From JAGLOK01 sp963676355 (GTDB taxonomy: Bacteria > Bacillota > Clostridia > Christensenellales > UMGS416), in contig OY781093.1 in NCBI GenBank assembly GCA_963676355.1, positions 2,976,001 to 3,040,000 of the forward strand: a DNA stretch of 64,000 nt, written 5' to 3'. The notes under the pieces are model-generated. The model was not told where the DNA came from. It did not search any database and worked only from the letters and a program-made list of their open reading frames with translations. Shown here piece by piece: positions 1-8,189 of this stretch (its first letter is position 1; each line of letters begins with the position of its first letter). Position numbers and translations under genes: made by a program.

Positions 1-1289
1 GCCCAAGGTGCTGAGTCAAATAATACATTGTCACCAAAGAATCCTTCTTGGATAGGTTTGATTACGCTGACATACTGTGAACCAGTAAGCTCAGGGAATC
101 CAACTTCTGAAAGATCCATAAGAGGCACTGTGCTGAAAGCTTCTGAGCGAATTTTGATTATCTCAGGGCTATTCCACCATATAAATGCTTTTACAGCTTC
201 TTCTTGGTTTTCGCCATCAATGTTTGAAGTATAAAGAGCTGCTCCGCGTCCGCCGCTAACTGGGCCGTTCTGTATGATTCCGTCTTCGTTTGGAGGATAA
301 GGGAAGCCTGAAAGCTGCGCTTCTGGATCAGCAGTTTCAACTTTTGTCCAAAGCCATGGGCCATGGAAAGCAAGTATTGAGCTTTTTGCTGTAAAACCAG
401 CTTCAAAGTCTGATTCCCAGTTGCGTGTCCACCATCTTGCAGGAAGATATCCCATGTCATACCATTCTTTGAGTTTCTCAAATGCAGGTACATATGGATT
501 GTTTTCTACATCGTTCCAAGCAATCGTTCTGTTGAGCCAAAGGTCTGTAAGCTCTGTCTGATTAGATCCCATTGCAACTGCAAGTTCATCAATCTGCTGA
601 TTAAATACGCACCATGAGTGCCAGCCCATATCAAGAGTATACTTGAGTGTGTCAGATGAATCTACATAAGGTTTAAGTTCTGCAAGGAATGCATCAAAGT
701 CAGCCATTGAGCGAACGTTAGCACGCGGATCCAGGCCTGCCTTTGTCATTTCGTCTTCATGGAAAATGAAGCTAAATGTTATTCCCGAGAAAGGATTAAG
801 GCAAGGCACATAGCCTTCTTCTGTTCCATTTTCTACAGAAAAAATGTTGACTGCGTCAAAAGTAATCAAATCCCAGTAAGGATATCCGATATCCGCCAAG
901 TTCTGATATGTATTATAATCATTTTTGACAACGCCTGCATTCAAAATAATGTCAGGTGCATCACCGCTTGCAACACGGGTGTTATATGCTGCTGCTGTGT
1001 CTTCATTGACTGAAATAAGATCAATTGTCACATGAGGATTCTCTTCGAGATAGATGTTCCAGATTTCCTGTTCTTGAGATGCATATTCTGGCTGTGATGC
1101 CACTATCTCAAGTGTTACAGGAGTTGCTTCTTCCTCAGCAGGTGCTTCTGTTTCTTCTTCAGCAGGTGCTTCTGTTTCTTTTTCCATTGTAGGTTGGTCT
1201 TCTGCTTCTTCTGCTTTTGGTGTGCAACCAAGAGCAAGTGATGATACCATCAGAAGAGCAACCAGTAAAATGAGTAATTTTTTTGTCAT
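1..1289 (-). CDS. Sugar ABC transporter substrate-binding lipoprotein (3' end outside window)
   Basis: Reading the minus strand from the ATG at 1289-1287 gives an uninterrupted frame of at least 429 codons that runs off the left edge, so the C-terminus is missing. The protein begins with a lipoprotein signal (Lys-Lys, hydrophobic stretch, lipobox SLALGC with Cys at about residue 22). A low-complexity acidic linker in which EETEAPAEE is nearly repeated follows. The mature part has family-1 solute-binding features: a SGDAPDII segment, many aromatic residues, and a late EEAVKAFIWWNSPE segment. It should bind an extracellular sugar or oligosaccharide and hand it to a CUT1 permease; cognate permeases would be expected to the left, outside the window. 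AGGAG lies just upstream of the start. The family is confident; the ligand is unknown. Confidence 0.9.
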   Translation of the reverse strand, partial: MTKKLLILLVALLMVSSLALGCTPKAEEAEDQPTMEKETEAPAEEETEAPAEEEATPVTLEIVASQPEYASQEQEIWNIYLEENPHVTIDLISVNEDTAAAYNTRVASGDAPDIILNAGVVKNDYNTYQNLADIGYPYWDLITFDAVNIFSVENGTEEGYVPCLNPFSGITFSFIFHEDEMTKAGLDPRANVRSMADFDAFLAELKPYVDSSDTLKYTLDMGWHSWCVFNQQIDELAVAMGSNQTELTDLWLNRTIAWNDVENNPYVPAFEKLKEWYDMGYLPARWWTRNWESDFEAGFTAKSSILAFHGPWLWTKVETADPEAQLSGFPYPPNEDGIIQNGPVSGGRGAALYTSNIDGENQEEAVKAFIWWNSPEIIKIRSEAFSTVPLMDLSEVGFPELTGSQYVSVIKPIQEGFFGDNVLFDSAPW

Positions 1290-1797
1290 TTCATAACTCC
1301 TTCTTTTTATTACTAAACATGGTCTCCCATGACTCAGTCATGATAAATCTTTAAATAAAATCATTCTTTTTTAATGTTTTTAAATTATAATTTTACTTAA
1401 TTATTTAATCTTTTTTATCTTATTTCAGTTCAATTTTATATGTTTTATACTTTTAAACTCAATCAATGCAACAAACCTTACAATAAATATGCATGTTTTT
1501 TGTATTATTTAAGCAAATTCATTATAGTTTGCACTTATACCATAGGCAATACAGTTGTATGTTTTAGTAAAATTTGTCCATACATAGCTAAAATAATGTC
1601 ATATAGAAAATGAAAAAATGAATTGAACAAAATAAATAGCTAAAAATTGTGTTAATGATACAGTTTTTACGATTTTGTGCATATAGCCAATAACACTAAA
1701 ATAAAACAATATAGTACACAAAAGCGTGAATACATTTGTCACAAAAATCATATATAATATCTTTAATAATTCAATATACAGAATATAAAATATACGA
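1290..1797. other. Divergent intergenic region, AT-rich
   Basis: This 508-base gap separates two divergent transcription units: the binding lipoprotein on the left and the GH29 gene on the right. It is very AT-rich and contains TATAAT-like strings on both strands, but no promoter that I can assign with both boxes well placed. The one clear structure is the short palindrome at 1328-1342, listed separately. An 83-codon open frame at 1599-1850 has no ribosome binding site and overlaps the GH29 start, so I do not call it a gene. Confidence 0.6.
1328..1342. repeat. Palindrome in the leader of the binding-lipoprotein gene
   Basis: CATGACT-C-AGTCATG is a perfect 7-base inverted repeat around one central base. 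It lies about 40 bases upstream of the lipoprotein start codon, so it is in the promoter or 5' untranslated region. An operator for a dimeric regulator is the natural reading; a small RNA hairpin is the alternative. No second copy was noticed in the window. Confidence 0.45.
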
Positions 1798-3246
1798 ATG
1801 GAGCATTTGATTATGACTATGGAAATAATGATGGAGCGTTTAAGAAGCACAAACGAGGTAACTCTCAGCTGGGAGGGTCTCTATAGGGACGCACCAGAAT
1901 GGTTTAAGGATGCGAAGTTTGGATTATTTTTTCACTGGGGTCCATACAATGTGCCGGAATGGGAAAACGAATGGTATTCAAGAAATATGTATTCAAAAGG
2001 CCACACAGCACATAAGCATCATGTTGAAACGTATGGTCCTTTAAGCGAATTCGGCTATAAAGATTTCTACGATGACTTCAAAGGAGAAAACTTTGATGCA
2101 GAAGTCTGGGTAGATTTCATAGAAAGATGTGGCGCAAAATACGCAGGACCTGTCGCCGAGCACGCCGATGGCTTTTCGATGTGGAACAGCAAAGTAAACC
2201 CCGTAAACGCAGTAAACTACGGCCCAAAACGCGACATTGTAGGAGAGCTTACTTCTGCTCTCAAGAAAAGAAACATCCCCGTTCTAGCGTCACTACATCA
2301 TGCTTGGTTGTGGGGTTGGTTTATGTCAAGCGATCCCGAAGCAGATGTCTATAATCCCGCAAATGAAAAATTTTATGGGCCAATGCTTCCATATTCTGCG
2401 ATACAATATTTGCCGCATCCAATGCCCGACAATAAGTTTTGTAAGAATTGGCTTGATAAATGCAAAGAGGTGGTTGATATATATGAGCCTGACATGGTTT
2501 ATTTCGATAGCCGCACAAATATAATAAAAGAGGAATACAGACGTGAGTTCCTCCAGCATTTTTATGATTATGCGGATAAAAACAAAAAGGATGTTCTGCT
2601 TACATATAAGCAAGAAGATTATCCCGAAGGTACAGCAGTTCATGACATTGAGTGCACGCGACTTGCCGAGATCCCTCCGTATTATTGGCAGACAGATGAT
2701 AAGACTGACTGGAAAACATGGTGTCATGTAAAAACACCCAACTATAAATCATCCAGAAGAATAATCCAACAGCTTGCTGATGTCGTTTCAAAAAACGGCA
2801 ACTTAATTTTAAATGTAGGCCCAAAAACTGATGGCACATTCCCTGAGGAGCTTTCAAAAATTATGTTTGAAGTTGGCGATTGGCTTAAAGTAAACGGCGA
2901 GGCAATCTATGGCACTCGTGCTTTCAGAATTTCCGGAGAAGGTCCGACTCGCTTTGAAAAACCCGATTTAAACGAAATGGATATTCAGGAGTTCACAGCA
3001 AACGATATTAGATACACAACAAAAGGTGATACGCTTTATGCGATTATAATGTCGCAGCCTGAAGGCGAAGTAAATCTGACAGAACTTGCCTTAGGAAAAG
3101 AAATCCCATTCAACGAAATAGACAAAATAGATTTTATTGGCGGAAAGTCCAACCTTACTTGGAGTCGAGATGCCAAAAGCTTGAAAATCAACGCACCATC
3201 TGATGGAAGCAACAACGCCTGCGTTCTAAAAATAACGGGCAAATAA
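1798..3246 (+). CDS. GH29 alpha-L-fucosidase
   Basis: Retaining alpha-L-fucosidase that should remove terminal L-fucose from oligosaccharides in the cytoplasm, since there is no signal peptide. The (beta/alpha)8 domain starts almost immediately: FGLFFHWGPYNVPEW carries the conserved active-site His (about residue 46), EHADGFSMW follows near 121-129, and PDMVYFD places the likely nucleophile at Asp237. LILNVGPKTDG marks the end of the catalytic domain, and a beta-sandwich of about 100 residues closes the protein. Length (482) is typical. The start is uncertain: ATGs at 1798, 1813 and 1828 are in frame and none has a clear ribosome binding site. It is followed after 11 bases by the broken SGNH hydrolase gene and is probably co-transcribed with it. 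Confidence 0.9.
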   Translation: MEHLIMTMEIMMERLRSTNEVTLSWEGLYRDAPEWFKDAKFGLFFHWGPYNVPEWENEWYSRNMYSKGHTAHKHHVETYGPLSEFGYKDFYDDFKGENFDAEVWVDFIERCGAKYAGPVAEHADGFSMWNSKVNPVNAVNYGPKRDIVGELTSALKKRNIPVLASLHHAWLWGWFMSSDPEADVYNPANEKFYGPMLPYSAIQYLPHPMPDNKFCKNWLDKCKEVVDIYEPDMVYFDSRTNIIKEEYRREFLQHFYDYADKNKKDVLLTYKQEDYPEGTAVHDIECTRLAEIPPYYWQTDDKTDWKTWCHVKTPNYKSSRRIIQQLADVVSKNGNLILNVGPKTDGTFPEELSKIMFEVGDWLKVNGEAIYGTRAFRISGEGPTRFEKPDLNEMDIQEFTANDIRYTTKGDTLYAIIMSQPEGEVNLTELALGKEIPFNEIDKIDFIGGKSNLTWSRDAKSLKINAPSDGSNNACVLKITGK

Positions 3247-3257
3247 AAGGATAATGC

Positions 3258-3977
3258 ATGGCACTTATCGATATTAGCAAGAAAAATAATGTCGCAGTTA
3301 TAGGCGATAGCATCACTGCAATGGGACATTACATTACCTTTATGAAAGATTATCTTGACAGAAAATACACTGGCAACGATATAAATTTCATAAACCTTGG
3401 AAGAAGCGGAGAAACTCTCTCAGGACTGTGCGAAAATAATCGCCCAACTCCCAGAGGGTGTCTTTTTGAAAGAATTGATGAAATCAGCGAATCTTTAATT
3501 AGAGCAGACGCTTTCATTTTCTGTTATGGAATGAATGATGGCATCTTTGAACCGTTCTCCAAAAGCCATATGCTTGCTTTTAAAAATGGTGTGAAGAAGT
3601 TGGTTAGACTCCTTGGTGAATTTGGCAAACCAATTCTCGCTGTAACTCCTCCGCCATTTGACGCATAGAGCTACTTTAAGTGGAACAACTCGCAGCCTCA
3701 ACCTTCTCCCGATGCCCCCGTTTACCCTCAGCCACACCTTAAATATAATGACGTTTTGGATAAATTTGCAGACTGGCTACTTTCACAAAAAGGCAAACTT
3801 ATTGATAATATCGCAGACATCCATTACCCTCTAAATGAATATATCGCAAATAAAAAACTGGAAAATAAAAACTACAGTTACGGAGATGGAATCCATCCCG
3901 CAAAAGACGGACATCACTTAATGGCGAAAATTATTTTAAAATCGCTAATAGATTATGATATGCCTGATTATAGTTAA
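3258..3977 (+). pseudogene. SGNH/GDSL-family hydrolase, interrupted by one in-frame TAG
   Basis: The frame opens at ATG 3258 (AAAGGA upstream) and runs to a TAG at 3666-3668. It then continues in the same frame, without any frameshift, to a TAA at 3975-3977. All SGNH blocks are present: GDSIT (catalytic Ser, near residue 18), Gly in GRSGET, GMNDG, and after the stop DGIHPAKDGHH with the catalytic Asp and His. The TAG falls right after TPPPFDA, so the 136-residue product lacks Asp and His and should be inactive. The complete reading would be 239 residues, normal for carbohydrate acetylesterases of this type. Its place behind a fucosidase suggests de-O-acetylation of the same glycan. A recent nonsense mutation is the simplest explanation; assembly error or amber readthrough are alternatives. 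Confidence 0.82.
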
Positions 3978-3980
3978 TTT

Positions 3981-4016
3981 TAAAAGCAACCCGAAAGGGT
4001 TGCTTTTAAGTTTTTA
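3981..4016 (+). terminator. Rho-independent terminator after the SGNH gene
   Basis: An 11-base perfect stem (AAAAGCAACCC / GGGTTGCTTTT) with a GAAA tetraloop at 3982-4007 is followed by AAGTTTTTA on the plus strand. It lies between converging units, and the A-rich flank may let it act weakly on the minus-strand transaldolase transcript as well. Confidence 0.9.
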
Positions 4017-5078
4017 TTTATTTCTTGTCTCCCGTATTTCTTTTAAAAGATAATCCCATCCATTCACAAAGGAATTTCTAAACAACACCACAGGCCCAAA
4101 AGATGCAAACTCTTCTTCCTCCAACCCATCAGGCTCGTATGCTCTTTTAAACTCTTTAACCTTTCCCAAAAGCTCTTCCAAAACCTCAGGAGCTTCTTGA
4201 GCATGTAGTCTGTCAACAACTGGTGGCTCGTTAGTTAAAAGCGTATTTGCAGTTCCATTCCAATTTATCGTAAGATGCATTGGACCGCCTACCAATTCCG
4301 TGAAATGATAAAGTTTCTTCGCTCCTCCGCCTAGAAAAGTTATTGGATAGTTTCTTTCCTGTATTATCTTAAACTGTTGCCTTGCAATAATACACCCGGC
4401 CTGCTCTAATATTTGTGGCTCAATATGTATGTTTTCCACTTTTGCTCGTGCCCAGATATAATCGTCAAATGCACCGGATATATGAGCTAAGAAGAAAGGC
4501 GGTTTTCGTCCGGATAAGTCAGATGCTTCTTTATATACCTCACAGGCTTTAATTGCCTGGGAAGTGCTCATAACTTCCGTCGCCATGATAGGCATGTTTT
4601 CTGCAACAAGATGTTTTATAGCTTCAAGACCAGCATGAGTCACAGGGATTTTTGACATTACATTCGGTCCAAGTTCCCTGCCTTTTAGCGCTTCTTTTAT
4701 AATCTGCTCAGGATCACGGTCAAGCAATGGATTGCCCTGCAGTGTCACAAAACCTTCTCTGCCATCATAATTTCTATAAATATTTTTAAAATACGGAACA
4801 ATTTTTTTAACTAACATATAATATACATGCTGTGCAGCTTCATTGTCATCAGCATATATCCCTACAGCGTCTTTGATAAGCTTTGCAACCATATCTCGTT
4901 CATCCATGTTTTCCAAAAGTTTCATAGCATAAGTTGGGTTTGTGGTACAGCCCACCGCACCTGCTTTTATAGACAACTTAACTTCTCTTATACTAGGGTT
5001 GTTTATCCAAAACCTACTTCCAAACTGCTGGCTTACTCGATAAAAATACCCTTTTCTTTTTTGGGACTTTGCGCTCAC
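4014..5078 (-). CDS. Transaldolase-family protein, copy 1
   Basis: Class I (Schiff-base) transaldolase-fold protein that would move or release a dihydroxyacetone unit from a ketose phosphate. WINNPS and GCTTNPTYA form the N-terminal family signature. The Lys in NVMSKIPVTHAG (about residue 143) matches the Schiff-base lysine, and ATEVMSTSQA corresponds to the usual S/T-x-x-S-x-Q-A loop. The C-terminal extension contains FGPVVLFRNSFVNGWDYLL, which is also conserved in the second copy at 22371-23411. I chose the GTG at 5078 because AGGGTG lies a suitable distance upstream; a GTG at 5087 has its SD almost touching it. Only 26-35 bases separate it from the lipoprotein gene upstream, so it is the last gene of the GH106/two-component operon. 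The substrate is unknown; it may not be ordinary sedoheptulose-7-phosphate. Confidence 0.85.
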   Translation of the reverse strand: MSAKSQKRKGYFYRVSQQFGSRFWINNPSIREVKLSIKAGAVGCTTNPTYAMKLLENMDERDMVAKLIKDAVGIYADDNEAAQHVYYMLVKKIVPYFKNIYRNYDGREGFVTLQGNPLLDRDPEQIIKEALKGRELGPNVMSKIPVTHAGLEAIKHLVAENMPIMATEVMSTSQAIKACEVYKEASDLSGRKPPFFLAHISGAFDDYIWARAKVENIHIEPQILEQAGCIIARQQFKIIQERNYPITFLGGGAKKLYHFTELVGGPMHLTINWNGTANTLLTNEPPVVDRLHAQEAPEVLEELLGKVKEFKRAYEPDGLEEEEFASFGPVVLFRNSFVNGWDYLLKEIRETRNK

Positions 5079-5113
5079 TGTTTTCACCCTGCCTTATCAA
5101 TATTGCTTTTGTT

Positions 5114-6733
5114 CTATTTAAGTCCGTATTCATTAGCCAGCTCATTCATGCCAGCAATCATTTCGTTTATTCCTTCTGCCTCATATTCTGCCACAACTTT
5201 TTTCCAAGCTTCAACAGCATCCTCTGATGATAAAATAACCCTTGTTAAGTCGTCCACAACTCTTTCTGTTGTAAATTCATTATTCTCCATCGCGGCAAGC
5301 GTCATAACTTCAACCGGTCTGTCCATTTCAATTGTATTTTTAAATGTCCACTCCATAGAGTTATAGCACATGTCCACTATACCTTTGCCGTAAACAAAAT
5401 AGTTCGTCTGGTTAGGAAGAAAATCCATTTCGCTTAGCCCCCAACTTGCAAGCGTTTTTAAAAACCTAGCAGATGGATATATTTCTGTCAAAGGCATGTA
5501 GCCATTCTCAGAATCGTTTTTCTTCCTTGTAATCTCAACACCTTCATCTGTCTTTATAAAATCAGTTCCTTCAATGCCATACTTTGAAAACATTGTTCCA
5601 TCTTCAGAAAGCAAATAATCATATAAAGCGACTATTCTCTCCATTTTCGCATCATCAACAGAAGAGGATATGAGACTCTCAGACCAATAGCTTATGCTAA
5701 CATTTCTATATGTATTTCCATCCAACGAAGGAAATACAGGAAGAAAATCCACGCATTCAGAAAAATCTTTATCTGGTTGATATTCCTCCCACAACTCTGC
5801 AATAGTCGCAATGGCAGAAGGTGCACTTTTATATTCCAGTGCTCCAAGACTTCCTTTTGCAAACTTATCCGTCGCCTCATTCACTCTTTGTATAGCAAAG
5901 TCCTTATCCAATGCCTGCGTTTCGTACATATAGTCCAACGCAGTCACAATGTCTAGGAAATCCTCTGTAACAAATGAGGGTACATACTCACCATCGCGCT
6001 TCACCCATGAATAAGTGTTGCAATCTGCGTTAAGTGTCAATATAATCCATTTACCCAGCGCATATCTATTGTTTACACTCAATCCCGCTGTATCATTGAT
6101 ACCATTTTCATCGGGATCTTCCAAAGTAAACCTTGTAAGCATCTCAGAAAACTCAGAAAAATTTTGAGGGTTTTTGATTCCAAGCTTATCCATCCAATCA
6201 CGCCTTACCAATAAACCAACATCACTGTATGACAAGTCTCTGTCTGCAAATGCAGTTCTAGGAATGCAATAAATAAGATTGTCTATTTTAAGCAGATTAG
6301 CTTCATCTGAGTTCAAAACTCTATCCAAGTTTGGATAAGATGAAAGGTTTTTCGGCAATGCTCTTATAATCCCCTGCTTTGCCCAATCCCAATATGTCGA
6401 GCTTCTTGTAACATTTGCACTAAAAACATTCGGGAGCTTTCCAGTTGATGCCATAATAAGATAGCGTTCCAAATCATCTCCCCATGCAACGTTTACCGGA
6501 GAAATTGTAATATTAAATTTATCCTCAATCGAATCAACCATTGCATCCTGAGAGTTAACAGCCTGCTCAATGTCCCAATATCCTATGCTTATATCATAAT
6601 GTATAGGATATGCATCGTTTTCAGCCGTAGGATTAGCTTTTTCCCCGTCTATCTTTTCAGGCGCAACAGCACACGCACACAAAATTGCGGATACAATTAA
6701 ATATAATACGATTGATCTTAGATTATTCTTCAT
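5114..6733 (-). CDS. Extracellular sugar-binding lipoprotein without adjacent permeases
   Basis: Family-1 (LplA-like) solute-binding protein of 539 residues. The N-terminus has a hydrophobic segment and lipobox LCAC with Cys21 as the lipidation site. The mature protein shows GYWDIE, a WGDDLERYLIMASTGKLPNVF segment at the first lobe, and DPDENGINDTAGLS, a calcium-loop-like motif common in these large lipoproteins. It begins 25 bases after the response-regulator gene and ends 26 bases before the transaldolase, so it shares their transcript. No permease genes are next to it. It may therefore feed a permease encoded elsewhere or present its ligand to the sensor kinase encoded upstream. Function as a binding protein is confident; the ligand and the sensory role are not established. 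Confidence 0.88.
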   Translation of the reverse strand: MKNNLRSIVLYLIVSAILCACAVAPEKIDGEKANPTAENDAYPIHYDISIGYWDIEQAVNSQDAMVDSIEDKFNITISPVNVAWGDDLERYLIMASTGKLPNVFSANVTRSSTYWDWAKQGIIRALPKNLSSYPNLDRVLNSDEANLLKIDNLIYCIPRTAFADRDLSYSDVGLLVRRDWMDKLGIKNPQNFSEFSEMLTRFTLEDPDENGINDTAGLSVNNRYALGKWIILTLNADCNTYSWVKRDGEYVPSFVTEDFLDIVTALDYMYETQALDKDFAIQRVNEATDKFAKGSLGALEYKSAPSAIATIAELWEEYQPDKDFSECVDFLPVFPSLDGNTYRNVSISYWSESLISSSVDDAKMERIVALYDYLLSEDGTMFSKYGIEGTDFIKTDEGVEITRKKNDSENGYMPLTEIYPSARFLKTLASWGLSEMDFLPNQTNYFVYGKGIVDMCYNSMEWTFKNTIEMDRPVEVMTLAAMENNEFTTERVVDDLTRVILSSEDAVEAWKKVVAEYEAEGINEMIAGMNELANEYGLK

Positions 6734-6758
6734 CCTTAAACCTTAAAACTCGTCTTGC

Positions 6759-8189
6759 TCATATATATTTGTTTCTATACTGGCTGGGTGTGTCCCCTGT
6801 TACCTTCTTAAAAACTCTAGCAAAATAGAAATAATCCGCATATCCTGACTTTTCAGCAATCTCAGAAATATTGTATGAAGTGTCCTTTAAAAGCTCACAT
6901 GCATACTGTATTCTAAGCTTCATGAGATATTTTGTAAATGTTTCTCCCACTTCCTTTTTAAACAGCTGGCTTAAGTAGCTAGGATTAATAAAGAATTTCT
7001 GAGATATCTGGCGTATGGCTATATCATCTGAAAAGTTTTTGTTTACAAACTCCAATATCTGTTTTGCCGTAATATTTTTTATTTTGTCAATCTTAACTTT
7101 TGTCTTGTTTAGTTCCTTGTCCATTTCATCCCATATTACAGAAATCATTTCTTTTGCATTTGAATAAACATAAGACAATTGCTCAATATTTATAATATCA
7201 TCGTCATCTTTGCCGTCGATTTCAGCAGCAGGCAAATAATCCCTTAAGTCATTATATAGTTTTATGACCTGCTTCGTTGTTATCTTACCGCTTTCGATAA
7301 GCTCACTAATCTCATCTATTGAAGCTTTTAGATTGATGCTATCTTGATTTATCTGATATTTCTCAATTTTCTTGATAATTTCTTCAGCCTTTTCTCCAGA
7401 AACATCACCAGCTCGAAACACAACACCTGTCTTGCCCGTAATAAAATAGCTCCACGCTGCGCCACTCGCCTCATCAATAGCATGTTTTACAAGCTTCGTG
7501 CTTGATATCTCCCTACTTATTCCTATACTCACATAGTTTCCATATAGTTGTCTTATATCTTCCATAAAAAACTTGTCGATATCCGCCTTAGGCAAAAACA
7601 ATGCCATCCTGTTTCTTCCTAATCTAACAGAAGTGTAGCAAGCAGGATACTCAGGCTTTACATTGTCCTTTTCGATTACCACCGCAACGCTCATTCCTTT
7701 TTCAAGGCTTCCCCAAATCCCTAGTTTTTCAAGCAACTGAATAAGTTTTTCGCCATCATCCTTCCATGATTCTTCAAGAAGCATTAGCAGTTGTATTTTC
7801 AAGATATACTTTTTCGCTTCAAGCTTTTGCGAAGCGATTCTTAGCGTTTCTACTATCTCACTTTCTGAAAACGGCTTTAAGCAATAGCTAATAGCATCAT
7901 TTTTCAAGGCCTTTTGTGCATAGGCAAATTCTGCATAACCACTGACTACAGCAAAAAGCGTGCCAAGTCCCAATCTGTTTGATTCACTGATAAGCTCAAG
8001 TCCACTCATTCCCGGCATTCTTATATCCACAAAAACAAGGTCTGGCTTTTTTTGTTTTATTAGCTCAAAGCCATCATAACCATTGTAGGCTTCGCCAATC
8101 ACTTCAAAACCGTAATTTTCCCATTCCACTGTGGCTATCAAGCTTTTAATTACAAGCTTTTCATCATCAACAATAATAATGCGGTACAT
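6759..8189 (-). CDS. YesN-type response regulator, AraC-family output
   Basis: Response regulator of 476 residues. An N-terminal receiver domain (about 1-120) carries the acidic pair in IIVDDE, the phosphoacceptor Asp55 in VFVDIRMPG and the later Lys in CLKPFSESE. A poorly conserved middle region (about 130-360) follows. The C-terminal AraC-type double helix-turn-helix covers about 370-476, with FFINPSYLSQLFKKEVGETF and ISEIAEKSGYADYFYFARVFKK. It should activate transcription of sugar genes when phosphorylated by the kinase encoded immediately upstream. The two genes overlap by one base in a TGATG arrangement, which indicates translational coupling. The downstream lipoprotein and transaldolase and the upstream GH106 genes are the obvious targets. 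Confidence 0.95.
   Translation of the reverse strand: MYRIIIVDDEKLVIKSLIATVEWENYGFEVIGEAYNGYDGFELIKQKKPDLVFVDIRMPGMSGLELISESNRLGLGTLFAVVSGYAEFAYAQKALKNDAISYCLKPFSESEIVETLRIASQKLEAKKYILKIQLLMLLEESWKDDGEKLIQLLEKLGIWGSLEKGMSVAVVIEKDNVKPEYPACYTSVRLGRNRMALFLPKADIDKFFMEDIRQLYGNYVSIGISREISSTKLVKHAIDEASGAAWSYFITGKTGVVFRAGDVSGEKAEEIIKKIEKYQINQDSINLKASIDEISELIESGKITTKQVIKLYNDLRDYLPAAEIDGKDDDDIINIEQLSYVYSNAKEMISVIWDEMDKELNKTKVKIDKIKNITAKQILEFVNKNFSDDIAIRQISQKFFINPSYLSQLFKKEVGETFTKYLMKLRIQYACELLKDTSYNISEIAEKSGYADYFYFARVFKKVTGDTPSQYRNKYI

Noticed and set aside
1290..1420. Riboswitch in the leader of the left-edge lipoprotein gene
   Set aside because: Only one short palindrome is present; no conserved riboswitch core or terminator/antiterminator pair could be recognised.
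1599..1850. 83-codon minus-strand open frame in the intergenic region
   Set aside because: No ribosome binding site, overlaps the GH29 start, composition is simply AT-rich; no recognisable features.
3666..3668. Pyrrolysine or programmed amber recoding in the SGNH gene
   Set aside because: No pyl genes or recoding element visible in the window, and the family does not use a special residue at that position; a nonsense mutation is simpler. Kept only as an alternative.
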